A stretch of 64,000 nucleotides of DNA. Origin: Culex pipiens pallens. Its lineage: Eukaryota > Arthropoda > Insecta > Diptera > Culicidae. This document shows positions 1 through 9,815 of the stretch, one piece after another. The translations under genes and the position numbers were made by a program. The notes below the pieces were generated by a model. That model worked only from the letters and a program-made list of their open reading frames with translations. It had not been told where the DNA came from and did not search any database. How positions within the stretch are numbered: position 1 is the stretch's first letter; each line of letters begins with the position of its first letter. The stretch is from contig NC_068938.1 of the NCBI RefSeq assembly GCF_016801865.2, positions 98,067,004 through 98,131,003 of the forward strand, given 5' to 3'.

Positions 1-2
1 CG

Positions 3-425
3 AAATCCAAACCGAAATTTTCTCAAAGTCAGGTTGTACCTGCATCTTTAAATCAAACGTTCGTGCTGTCTCACTCGAACAATTCTAGAAATACCCCTAC
101 CGTGGAAAAGTTAGGTAACAACAATGGCATTTCTTATGCTAACGTCGTTTCGGGTTCATCCACGAATTTTAAATCCTCTACCAATCTTTCTGAAATTGGG
201 CAGGTACCTCAAATCTCATTTGAAAATTTTTCTGCTGGCAACGCTTTGGGATCTTCTGATCTCGGCGATGTTACGTTTGAAAAAATGACTTTTTTGCAAA
301 ACTCACTGTTTGGTTTGATTCAAACAATGAGTAATGCTACATCCATGATGGAAGCAATCCAGATTGGATTAAAATTTGCGAATGATGTTGTTCTTACCCT
401 GAAGTTTAATCATGGATCTAAGTAA
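3..425 (+). CDS. Retrotransposon ORF1 (gag-like), C-terminal part only
   Basis: This is the last 140 codons of the ORF1 nucleic-acid-binding protein, which in Jockey-clade elements coats the RNA and helps carry it to the nucleus. The zinc knuckles seen in copy 2 lie before the window start, so only the low-complexity, Ser/Asn-rich tail remains, ending in FNHGSK. The frame is open from the first full codon at position 3; the internal ATG at 63 is not a real start. The stop TAA (423-425) lies inside the start of ORF2, giving a 14-nt overlap, as in copy 2. It differs from copy 2 at a few residues (NTPTVE against NTSTVE, NFSAG against NVSAG). Confidence 0.9.
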   Translation, partial: KSKPKFSQSQVVPASLNQTFVLSHSNNSRNTPTVEKLGNNNGISYANVVSGSSTNFKSSTNLSEIGQVPQISFENFSAGNALGSSDLGDVTFEKMTFLQNSLFGLIQTMSNATSMMEAIQIGLKFANDVVLTLKFNHGSK

Positions 426-3072
426 TTCCATCAATATTATGAATTTTAATGCTCGCTCTTTAAAAGCGAAAGAAAATGAATTTTTCAACTTTTTACGAGT
501 TCATAACGTGCATGTTGCTGTTATAACCGAAACATTTTTAAAAACTGGCACTTATTTGAAAAGTGATCCAGATTATAAAGTTATAACTAATAACCGAATG
601 AATCGAAATGGCGGTGGAGTTGCAATAGTTATCCACCGTAGTATGACTTATAGCACGTTACGTGACTTTAAGTTAAAAGTTATTGAAAGTTTGGGCATTG
701 AACTTGAAACTTCTTTTGGGAAAATTATGATTGCAGCTGCATATTTGCCATTCCAATGCACTGGGGAAAATAAAAATTATTTCAAAGGGGATTTGAATAA
801 ACTTACTCGGCATAGATCTCGATTTTTGATCATCGGTGATTTTAATGCCAAACACCAATCTTGGAATAATTCAAAAGTAAATTCCAACGGTAAAATTCTG
901 TTCAGAGATTGCACTTCTGGTCTCTATTCGGTTTTATACCCGAATGGGCCAACTTGCTTTTCTTCTGTTAGAAATCCATCAACAATTGATTTGGTGTTGA
1001 CAAATCAAAGTCAGTATTGTGGTCCTTTAGTGACTCATGCTGATTTTGATTCTGATCATCTTCCAGTAACTTTTTCACTTTCTCATGAAGCAGTTACCAG
1101 ACCCAATAGTTCTGTGTTTAATTACCACAAAGCTAATTGGGACAGGTATCAGCATCATATTGAGAATAATTTAAATCATGATTTTGTTTTAGAAACCAAA
1201 GCTGATATTGATTCAGCCTTGGAATCTTTAACTAATGCAATTTTGGATGCTAGAAATATTGCTATTCCTAAAGTCCAAGTCAAATTTGATTCTCCCATTA
1301 TTGATGACGATCTTCAGCTTCTGATTCGTCTGAAAAATGTTCGCCGAAGACAGTATCAACGTTCTCGTGATCCTGCACTGAAGCGAATTCAAAAAGATTT
1401 GCAAAAGGTTATTGACCACAGATTCACTCTCCTGCGAAATGAAAAGTTCGCAAGAGATGTCGAACAAATTAAACCTTATTCCAAACCTTTTTGGAAACTT
1501 TCAAAGGTTCTTAAGAAACCTCAAAAACCCATCCCTTCTTTAAAAGATGGTGATAATATTCTATTAACTAATGGGGAAAAAGCTCAAAAACTTGCTCAGC
1601 AGTTTGAGAGTGCTCATAATTTCAACTTGAATGTTTTGAGTCCTATTGAAAATCAAATTTCAATAGAATTTCAGAATATTGTTGAACAAGAATTTTCATC
1701 AGATGAAGTTTTTAATACGGATCTGAATGAAATAAAATCTATTATCAAAAAATTTAAAAATATGAAAGCCCCTGGTGAGGATGGTATTTTTTACATTTTA
1801 ATTAAAAAATTACCAGAAGCAACTTTAAGTTGCTTGGTCAAAGTTTTCAACAAATGTTTTGATTTGGCATATTTTCCCAGTAGTTGGAAAAATGCCAAAG
1901 TAATTCCGATTTTGAAACCGGATAAAAATCCTGCTGAAGCCTCAAGCTATCGGCCCATTAGTTTGCTTTCATCTATTAGTAAATTATTCGAAAGAATAAT
2001 TCTTAATAGAATGATGACGCACATTAATGAGAATTCAATTTTCGCTGATGAGCAGTTTGGATTTCGCCTTGGGCATTCAACTACTCATCAGTTGTTGAGA
2101 GTTTCAAATTTAATTCGAAGCAACAAATCTGAGGGCTATTCTACTGGCGCTGCTCTTCTAGACATAGAAAAAGCATTTGACAGTGTTTGGCATAAAGGTT
2201 TGATTGCGAAATTGAAAAGGTTTAATTTTCCGATTTATATCGTGAAAATTATTCAAAATTATTTGACGGATCGTACTCTGCAGGTATGTTATCAGAATAG
2301 CAAATCTGATCAACTACCTGTACGTGCTGGCGTCCCTCAAGGAAGCATTTTGGGTCCAATTTTATACAATATTTTTACTTCTGACTTGCCTGATTTGCCC
2401 CCAGGATGTCAGAAATCACTTTTTGCTGATGACACAAGCATCTCCGCCAAAGGTAGAAGCCTTCGTGTCATCACAAGAAGATTACAAAAAAGCTTGGATA
2501 TTTTCAATTCTTATTTGAAAGAATGGAAAATTACTCCAAATGCTGCAAAAACTCAACTTATTATTTTCCCTCACAAACCAAGGGCTGATTTTCTTAAACC
2601 AAAAAGTCATCACATTATAAAGATGAATGAGGTAAATTTAAAGTGGGAGGATCAAGTGAAATATCTTGGACTTGGTTTTGACAAAAACCTTACTTACAAG
2701 GATCACATTGAAAGTATCCAGGTTAAATGTAACAAATATATTAAATGTTTGTATCCACTTATAAACAGGAATTCTAGACTTTGTCTCAAGAATAAACTGT
2801 TAATTTATAAACAAATTTTCAGACCTGCCATGCTTTATGCTGTGCCGATCTGGACAAGCTGTTGCTTAACCAGGAAGAAAAAACTTCAGAGGATTCAGAA
2901 CAAAATTCTGAAAATGATTCTGAAACTTCCTCCCTGGTTCAGCACCAGTGAACTTCATCAATTAGCCGAAGTTGACACTTTGGATGTTATGTCCAATAAG
3001 ATAATTGATGCATTTCGACAAAAATCATTGCAGTCTTCAGCTGCATTGATCCGCTCTTTATATAGTTTATAA
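412..3072 (+). CDS. Retrotransposon ORF2: apurinic endonuclease plus reverse transcriptase, copy 1
   Basis: An intact 886-aa polyprotein that nicks chromosomal DNA and copies the element RNA at the nick (target-primed reverse transcription). The N-terminal AP-endonuclease domain (about residues 1-225) shows NFNARSLK, ITETFL, GDFNAKH near 142 and SDHLPV near 214. The reverse transcriptase (about 430-720) shows KAPGEDG near 452, SYRPISLLSS, a catalytic Asp in AFD at 590, PQGSILGP near 642 and the active-site FADD at 671-674. A cysteine-rich C-terminal region follows. The ATG overlaps the ORF1 stop by 14 nt, so translation probably depends on reinitiation or coupling. It differs from copy 2 at five residues only: H75R, V478I, Q615K, V641I and H734Y (copy 1 first). 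No frameshift or stop is seen. Confidence 0.95.
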   Translation: MDLSNSINIMNFNARSLKAKENEFFNFLRVHNVHVAVITETFLKTGTYLKSDPDYKVITNNRMNRNGGGVAIVIHRSMTYSTLRDFKLKVIESLGIELETSFGKIMIAAAYLPFQCTGENKNYFKGDLNKLTRHRSRFLIIGDFNAKHQSWNNSKVNSNGKILFRDCTSGLYSVLYPNGPTCFSSVRNPSTIDLVLTNQSQYCGPLVTHADFDSDHLPVTFSLSHEAVTRPNSSVFNYHKANWDRYQHHIENNLNHDFVLETKADIDSALESLTNAILDARNIAIPKVQVKFDSPIIDDDLQLLIRLKNVRRRQYQRSRDPALKRIQKDLQKVIDHRFTLLRNEKFARDVEQIKPYSKPFWKLSKVLKKPQKPIPSLKDGDNILLTNGEKAQKLAQQFESAHNFNLNVLSPIENQISIEFQNIVEQEFSSDEVFNTDLNEIKSIIKKFKNMKAPGEDGIFYILIKKLPEATLSCLVKVFNKCFDLAYFPSSWKNAKVIPILKPDKNPAEASSYRPISLLSSISKLFERIILNRMMTHINENSIFADEQFGFRLGHSTTHQLLRVSNLIRSNKSEGYSTGAALLDIEKAFDSVWHKGLIAKLKRFNFPIYIVKIIQNYLTDRTLQVCYQNSKSDQLPVRAGVPQGSILGPILYNIFTSDLPDLPPGCQKSLFADDTSISAKGRSLRVITRRLQKSLDIFNSYLKEWKITPNAAKTQLIIFPHKPRADFLKPKSHHIIKMNEVNLKWEDQVKYLGLGFDKNLTYKDHIESIQVKCNKYIKCLYPLINRNSRLCLKNKLLIYKQIFRPAMLYAVPIWTSCCLTRKKKLQRIQNKILKMILKLPPWFSTSELHQLAEVDTLDVMSNKIIDAFRQKSLQSSAALIRSLYSL

Positions 3073-3269
3073 GTTAGTTTTAAGGTATCCCTTTTCCCTT
3101 TTGTACATGTAGGACCTCCTACATTTGAAATCACTGAATAGCGAAAGCTACAATAATTCATGAATAAATGAAAGTTGCTAGTATTTAAAATTGAGGTGAA
3201 AAGTCATCGTTTGTGATTGGACACTCAATAATATTTTAACTGAATGAATGTACATGGAAAAGAAATTTG

Positions 3270-3277
3270 AATAAATA

Positions 3278-3326
<49 letters not shown>
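3270..3326 (+). terminator. Poly(A) signal and A tail of retrotransposon copy 1
   Basis: AATAAA at 3270-3275 is followed by an A run from 3284 to 3326. The tail is longer than in copy 2 (17 A), which may mean this insertion is younger or that the run has slipped. Confidence 0.85.
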
Positions 3327-3328
<2 letters not shown>

Positions 3329-3616
3329 ATTTCTAATCACTTTTTTTCATTTTAACGCAAAATTTTTTTTTTGACAAGACAACATTTTTTCGATGGATCT
3401 ACTATGGTCCCCTTGGAACGAGCTGTCAAGTAGGAGCTTTTCTGTCAAGAAGGACCGCGCGGTTAATTTTTCAAAATTGATTTAAAAATCCATTTTCAAC
3501 TCCTTGTGGTCGTACAAAGGGTCATTGTACTCAGAAAAGTAAGCTTTATCGCTGTAAACAATAATATCAGCAATCTAAGCTTCATTTTAGGACCCAATTC
3601 ATAACAAATCTTCCTG
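3327..3616. other. Flank of copy 1, unassigned
   Basis: AT-rich sequence with no supportable gene. It may belong to another transposon that copy 1 landed in, but no second copy lies in this window to prove it. Confidence 0.4.
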
Positions 3617-4125
3617 AATACACACACAGGAAAATATCATCATGTTGCATCATAAATGATGTAACATTTTTGCTCGTCATTTAAATGGAATTTCATGTAA
3701 ATTTGCAACAGATTATACGTATAAACATCAACTTACGTATGATTCAAGCGTTTACATGTAATTCATAGTTTAGAAAAAAAATCTTATTCTGCCCTCGAAA
3801 ATTACTAAATTTACATCATTCAAAAGTAATATTTATTAGTTTACATAAATCAAAGTAAAATTGTAGCGATAATAATGTAATATTACCCCTCTACACAGAA
3901 AAAATATTTCTGAATGTTACATCATTTATGATGTAACACTTTTGCACGTCATTAATCATTTTAAATTTAAATGCGATTCGATGTAAATTTACAACAAATC
4001 ATATGTAAGAACATGATTTTACGTGTGATACAGACGATAACATCGAATCTAAAGTTTACATCAAACGAGTTTACATGTGATTCAAAATTTCTGTGTCGAG
4101 TAAATTTACACTTTTTTCTGTGTTA
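3617..4125. repeat. MITE-like element with an internal tandem pair
   Basis: ACACAGGAAAA near 3622 and the inverse TTTTTTCTGTGTT near 4112-4124 form terminal inverted repeats. Inside, two diverged units run in the same direction (about 3640-3780 and 3912-4080), each starting with an imperfect palindrome (3644-3665 and 3916-3937, 10-bp arms in the second) and going on through related text such as CATTTAAATG and ATGTAAATTT. A third ACACAGAAAAA end lies at 3894. No coding potential. Confidence 0.55.
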
Positions 4126-5141
4126 AAATTCGCCAAAAACAATTTTTGAACCGATTTCGATCTGTAAAAAGCATTGGAAAAAACAACTCCTAAAATTTAT
4201 GATAATTTTAGGGTTGGAAGTATGACTATGTCATTTTTCTGGGGTCAACGTTGCCTATGTTTCATTCTTGAGTCAAAAATGTGAAAAACATGCAAAAAAA
4301 ATAAAATGTGACTTAAACAACTTAAAAATAGATAGGCAAAATGTAATGAAAGGAGGTGGTAGAATAGGCCAAAAATTACTTAAAACAAACATTAACCAAA
4401 CAAGATAAAAGCACATCAAAGTATTAAAAATAAAACAAGAAAAACATAAAACAAGATAAGTAAAAATTTTCGTAGAACAAAAATTGCTTGCAAAAGAACA
4501 TGGGACAATACAAATTTTCGAAAAAATAGGACAGTAGAGGTTTACTCATTTTACTTTAATTCAGCTTTTTTTACTTTATGTGGATCGATTTTGACAACGC
4601 GCTCAAAACCAAACGACTAAAAATTATAACACAAAATGACCTAAAGATCAGTGGACGAAGTAGTTAAATCTCAGAACCGACTTTTACAGATTATAAAAAC
4701 TTGAGTGGTATTGTGATCAATGTAATGTGTTCAATGATTTGATAGATAATCTATCAAGGATCTACAGGAATCATTTTTTCAGTGTTATTTTTTTTTTAAA
4801 AAAAACGACCCATCAACAGCCTCCAAATTTGTATGGAAGAAATATGTTTCAAAAAGTTTTATTTGAAAGTGAGAGAAAAATTTCTATAAAATTTCATTCA
4901 AATAAAAAAAATGCTGTAAAAAGTTTTTGTTTTGAAATTGTTTATCCAATTGAATATTAATTTAAAAACATTATATAATGTTTGTTGGTACAAATGTTTT
5001 GAAAAATAACAAAAAATAACGTTAGTTTTCACAAAAATGTATTGAAATTAGGAAATACCTCATTTCTGATTTCGCTGTTACAATTTTTGACAATATCTTT
5101 TAAATATCAGCTAAAAAGAAGTTTGTAACATTGTCTTTGCC
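4126..5141. other. AT-rich, nothing recognised
   Basis: About 1 kb of AT-rich sequence with short open frames only. No terminal repeat, RNA gene or coding signal could be supported. Confidence 0.5.
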
Positions 5142-5851
5142 TTAAGGGGTTATATACATGTAAGTCGACAAAAATGTCAGAGGTTGGTTTGAGCACTCAC
5201 TTAATTTTTTTTTCAAAATCTGTTTTCAGGGCATTAAAATATACATTTTCATCTATTAACAAAACAAATTTGAAGACATTTGGTTGTATCATTGCCGAGA
5301 TATAGCTATTTGAAGTTAGTAGTTTCAAAAAACGGGTGCCACGATATCTCAACATTGCTTCGACAAAATCGGCTCAAAATTTTGGTGAAGACTTGTTAAA
5401 CCGGTCCCGTGTGCATGACGAAGGCCGATTCTCAAAAAGTTTATTTAAAAAAAAAGATAAAAATATTTTTCTGTTTTTCATATAAAAAATCGCCAGTTCT
5501 TGATTTTTGTAATTTTTGAAAATTCAAAAATTCAAAAACCGGGCTTCGTCATGCACACGGGACATATCTTGGGAGTCATCACCCAAAATTTCAGCCAATT
5601 TGGTCCGTCTCATCTCGAGATATCGTGGCACCCGTAAATCAACTTGGTGTTCAGAGAAAAACGCTCAGAATGTTAGACAGTTGGCTTTGCGCATGGCAAA
5701 ATTCTGTGCTTAAATCGTCTCTAACTCAATTAAATAGTGAAATATCTTCATGAAACTTTCAGGAGTGATTGAAAATCATCTTTCAAGTTGATTTAATAAA
5801 TTTTCTGTAATATGAAATATTGTGATTTTCTACATGTATGTAACCCCTTAA
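5142..5851. mobile_element. TTAA-bounded foldback element, 710 bp
   Basis: The ends are TTAAGGGGTTATATACATG and the inverse of TTTAAGGGGTTACATACATG, so the element is framed by TTAA at 5142-5145 and 5848-5851. The inside folds back as well: an 18-bp perfect inverted pair (5333-5350 with 5617-5634, CGGGTGCCACGATATCTC) and a 19-bp perfect pair (5405-5423 with 5544-5562). TTAA is the piggyBac target, but it is also palindromic and could simply be part of the TIR. No protein is encoded; non-autonomous. Confidence 0.7.
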
Positions 5852-6904
5852 ATGTTATTTAAACGAGTTCGCTTAAATTTATCACATCTACAGAAACTAA
5901 AAATCTGATTCGCAAAAAAATGCACCAAAAATTAAATTAAATCCAATTCTTCCCGTCCGTGGATCGTGACCAGTTTGTCCTAGACAAAAAAAGACATCGA
6001 AAGCTGAATCCGCATTCCCTACAGCGTAAACGCCATTACCGGTGTGACCGTTATATTTCGTCCCGGATTTTCCACCATTTTTCCCCCGGAAAGCTTTTCC
6101 ACGCCGGACCGACGGCAAAAGTTGGTCATCAGCGCAGAGGTTTCTTTTTTTCTTTACTCCTCATGATCCTGCTTGGTACACCCAAGGATTTGTGCCAAAA
6201 CGAGGACACCCACCAGATGGCGTTTTACGCGAGGACCCCTCCAGCATCGGTGCTAGCATATGTGAGGTCAGGGTAGGGGGTGGTTGAAGGGACCTTCGCT
6301 GTAACGACCCTTGACAGCCCAGCTCTGCTGTGTGTGAATGTTTTGTACGATTTTTATCGCCTTCCTCGACTCCGACGACGACGAACAGATTGCTGTCTCT
6401 ATTTATCTAAATTTTCCGGATTTCTTCTGTGCCAGATTCATTTCGGGACGTTTTGGTGTGCTGATTTTTATTTTATTTTTTTCTTCTTTTTCTTCTCTCT
6501 CTCTCTGTTATCTCTCACTGAATGTTGGAGCATTTCCTCCGTATGTTTCTCGTCCGCCCACCCAACTGGAATCGAGAAGGGGGAAAATAAGGGTTGGGGT
6601 AGAAGGGCGGTCTTATGTATCACGTGCCACCCGCGCTTCTGGGCGGATTCAATCTCGTCCGTTGATGATCATCACCAACACAGATTCATAGCAGTGCGAT
6701 GTGATGTGGCGCAGAGATGGCAGAACCAGCGTCGGGGGAGCTCACGTTTGATTGCTTGGTGGGTTGGGAAGGGTTGGATAGGAATTGGAGGAATACTGTT
6801 TTGATTTGTTTTTGATATTTGGATGTTTTTAAATCGTATTTAATAAATTAATTTAAATTGAAGAAATGTAACATAATTCAAGTAAAGTCTATCTTCTCAT
6901 ACAG
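5852..6904. other. Mixed-composition stretch, no supported gene
   Basis: About 6000-6780 is less AT-rich, with a CT-rich run (about 6480-6515). Short frames overlap in several phases without a splice or domain signal, so I call none of them. Confidence 0.4.
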
Positions 6905-7795
6905 CACTTGCCCCGAACCCTCTTCGATTTGCGCGAAACTTTGTTCTTATGGGGATGTTGGTCCCTGAACACGAATCTAAAGTCCATTTTCCGATAACTC
7001 GTGAAGGAGAGGTGGTACGACCCCTTTCTTTTATGAACATTTGAAAAGAATACTTGTTTTCCAGTCTAAAATGATGATGCTTTTAATATTCGGTGCAAAG
7101 GGACGATTTGATTGCGTACTTATAATTCCGAAAAAAAACATGTTTTTCATTGAAATAGTTTCAAACCCTCTGCAATTTTTCGTTAGTCTACTGTAAAATG
7201 TTTTGTAACGTGTCATTAGAAGGGAAATTAAATGTTTTTTTAATCTGCAGTAACCCATAAGGGTACTATTCATTTAAATGAGAACATATTTTTTTCAATT
7301 TAATATTTCATGTGTTTTTTTTTTTAGAGAGCATCAATATTCTACAAATTTGTAAGATAGACAAGTCATGTTAAAAAACTGAGATCTATAAACATAAGGT
7401 GTTTACTTACCACCATCACGATTTATTGCAATTTTGTGAAAAAAAGTTCGTCGATGTCAATTTTGACCGTTCAAGATTACCCACGACAGATACGAACAAC
7501 AAAACAAAGAGAAACCAAATAAATGCCTGCTCTAAAACTTTGTGTACACTCTTAAAAAATCAACCTGATTCGAAAAGTACAAAATATTTGCGATAAAGTT
7601 TTATCTCCCTAATTTTTAAAATTTTCAAATCATCAGCATTTCAGGCAGCAAAGCTGCAAACACAATTTTAACGAATACTCAAAAATTGAGGGGTCGCTTC
7701 TACGTCACAAAATATCGCAAAGTGGAACTCGAGTTCGTGATCCAAAATTACCCCTCAGGATCAAGTTTCACGTGAATCGTTTGTTTTTAGCTTAA
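6905..7795. mobile_element. Foldback element of the GCCCCGACCC type, copy 1
   Basis: The left arm (TTGCCCCGAACCCTCTTCG then GCGCGAAACTTTG) is matched in inverse by the right arm near 7680-7790, where the reverse strand reads CACGTGAAACTTGATCC and continues in parallel for about 90 bp with indels. A relative with the same arm sequences lies at 54054-54735. Coordinates are approximate because the arms have diverged. No coding content. Confidence 0.55.
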
Positions 7796-8479
7796 TTTGT
7801 TTCTGCATTCAGGTCATTTTGACCAAATGAAAAACTTACCTCTCTATATAAAAAAGATTTATTTATTTTTAAGTATTTTTATTTGCATTTATTTGGCTTA
7901 GCTTTTTGTTAGTTTTGGGCAATTATACAAACTCCAATCATTTTCTGCATACTCATTTTGACATATATACAAAGAATGGGATTTTTTTTCAAATATTGTC
8001 AATGTTACCACAGAATTATACTTTTGTTTCAAGGTATTAGCAAAACATTAAATCTTCAATGTTAAAAAAAAATTTTAAATCTTCAAATCCAAGATAAAAC
8101 AAGTCTTCTAGGGTAGAGTAGTCATCAATGAGACACTTTAGGTTTTATAAACTTTCAATGATTTTTGTGATTTTTTCAACAGCATTTTATCGTGAGATAT
8201 TGCTGTATTTTTTTCATTAAATCGTCTAACGTTGATCACAATATGATATCGATCCGACCTCTACAGCCAAAGTTGTTCAACTGTCTCATTGTAGACGCAC
8301 ATGGCAGGAACAATGAGACACTCTACACCCAGAACTGGGTATCGGCATTCGAGAGGATAAAGAGCACGATTCGGTAGTAAAATGGTACTGTGTGCGGACG
8401 GAGAGGATAAATCCCGAAATTACCGAGAGTACTTTACTCATGGTTCATCTTCAAACAAAGTTCATCTATAAAAAAAGTA
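7796..8479. other. AT-rich, unassigned
   Basis: No gene supported. The phrase CAATGAGACACT occurs twice (near 8128 and 8310), hinting at an old repeat. The segment from about 8330 may be the body of the SINE-like element whose head lies at 8480-8600. Confidence 0.35.
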
Positions 8480-8600
8480 CCGGTACCGAGATTCGAACCC
8501 AAGACCATCGTCATATTGAACCGTGCCTTTGCCGTATGGGCCATCTTGGTTCGGTAACTAAACGGTGGTCATTTGTCCATATAAGCCACTCAATAGGATG
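8480..8600 (-). mobile_element. tRNA-like SINE head or tRNA pseudogene
   Basis: On the minus strand TGGCCCATACGG fits a pol III A box and GGTTCGAATCT fits a B box, about 45 nt apart. A T-rich run just beyond the B box (A-rich on the + strand near 8470) could be a pol III terminator. I could not delimit a target-site duplication. The body may continue toward 8330. Confidence 0.45.
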
Positions 8601-8813
8601 AACTGTTCCAATGAACGAATGAATACGCGAGAGGACTATACTCTCGCAAAATAGCACTTTCCTCACGTTTCTTTTCGTGAGGACTATCCCCTCGTTTTTT
8701 AACTTTGGGTGTACGAAAATCAATACGTTTCTAGCTAAACATCATGTTCTTGTATTGTATCATTGCAGGTGAATCGTCTTGGACATTTTAAGGCAATTTT
8801 GCCAACTTGAGAC

Positions 8814-9795
8814 TTTTTTTTTTTGGGAGGGTGGTCCAGCCGCACATCGTTGATGTTGAAACCTCTGAACTGGGCCCTCGTCCTGCCACGTCCGTCAGTA
8901 GTCTTGTCGTACATTACAACTAGAATCAGATCTGCCAATGAATTAGTACACTTCGACCAAATAAACACTGACGCTGTATGGATCTGACTCAAGAATAAAT
9001 GCACAGTTGTTTGTTATTCATAAGTCCAAAATGTTCAATTATTCATATAAGTCCAAATATTCATTTGCTAACTACTTTCGACTGAAAATCTAAATTTTAA
9101 TCTAAAATCCTCTAAACTTAATGTTCAAAACTAAACGTTCCTTTAACTGTTGCAGTACTACTTCTATCAAAAAACAATAAAAATTTGTGAACTGATATAC
9201 AAATAGGATAGAAATCGCGATTTTGAAAACAAATTACCATTTACGTCAAAAGATCCGTAGTTCCTCGATTCGCAACAATGGTCAACACAACCATAATCCG
9301 AAAACCGTTAGTTCAAAAGATCAACGAATTTTGCCCGATATCATAACATTATTGATTGATCGAGACTCTATGGACAATTTGACATAAAAGAATGCCTAGT
9401 GTTCGACAACAATCAAAGTTTATTGACAGCATTACTCTAACTTAACAATTGCAACTAAATTTATCATCAAATATATTTGGAAAGCATACAGATTTATTTT
9501 AAATGCTAATGCTAAGTAACAAGTCAATTGTACTATTCTGAAGTTCCACCTAAATCCCACATTGTGATAGTGAAAAAGTCACAGAAGCAGCGGTTTCTTG
9601 TGCAATTGTGATATTTTCAATAACGGAGAACTACCTAGTTCACGAAGACAGGTCGACGCTTAAGCCCTGGGGCTGCGGCAAAGCGAGTTCTCGTAGCATG
9701 AAATGGTGTCCATAGTGCTTATAAAAAAGAATGTTTACAAAATTTTAAATAATGCACTAGGATCAAATCATGCCCCTTGACTTTACAAGGCCCAG
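8814..9795 (-). mobile_element. Possible retroposed sequence with poly(A), minus strand
   Basis: An 11-T run (8814-8824, poly(A) on the minus strand) sits beside GCAATTTTGCCAACTTGAGA (8793-8812). Almost the same 20 bases (two mismatches) recur at 9796-9815, where the 5' TSD of a minus-strand retroinsertion would be. The enclosed 0.97 kb encodes nothing I recognise. It could be a SINE-like or processed-transcript copy. Confidence 0.4.
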
Positions 9796-9815
9796 GGAAT
9801 TTTGCCAAATTGAGA

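Larger units (their letters stand above)
1..3326 (+). mobile_element. Jockey-clade non-LTR retrotransposon, copy 1 (cut by window start)
   Basis: The whole segment matches copy 2 (37137-41645) at a constant offset of 38,345 bp with only scattered substitutions. It carries the end of ORF1, all of ORF2, a 3' UTR of about 210 bp with AATAAA, and a 43-nt A run (3284-3326). The window begins inside ORF1, so I cannot tell whether this copy is full length, and its 5' TSD cannot be checked. An intact ORF2 and near identity to copy 2 imply recent insertion. Juan-like membership of the Jockey clade is from general recognition of the protein, not from a search. Confidence 0.95.

Noticed and set aside
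2324..2518. Short frames inside ORF2 of both retrotransposon copies
   Set aside because: They overlap the conserved reverse transcriptase in other phases.
6280..6804. A 174-codon plus-strand frame with overlapping 117-codon frame
   Set aside because: Both run through a CT/TTC-rich tract giving Phe/Ser runs. No domain or splice evidence.
8735..9004. An 89-codon minus-strand frame
   Set aside because: It crosses the A run of the possible retrocopy and shows no known domain.
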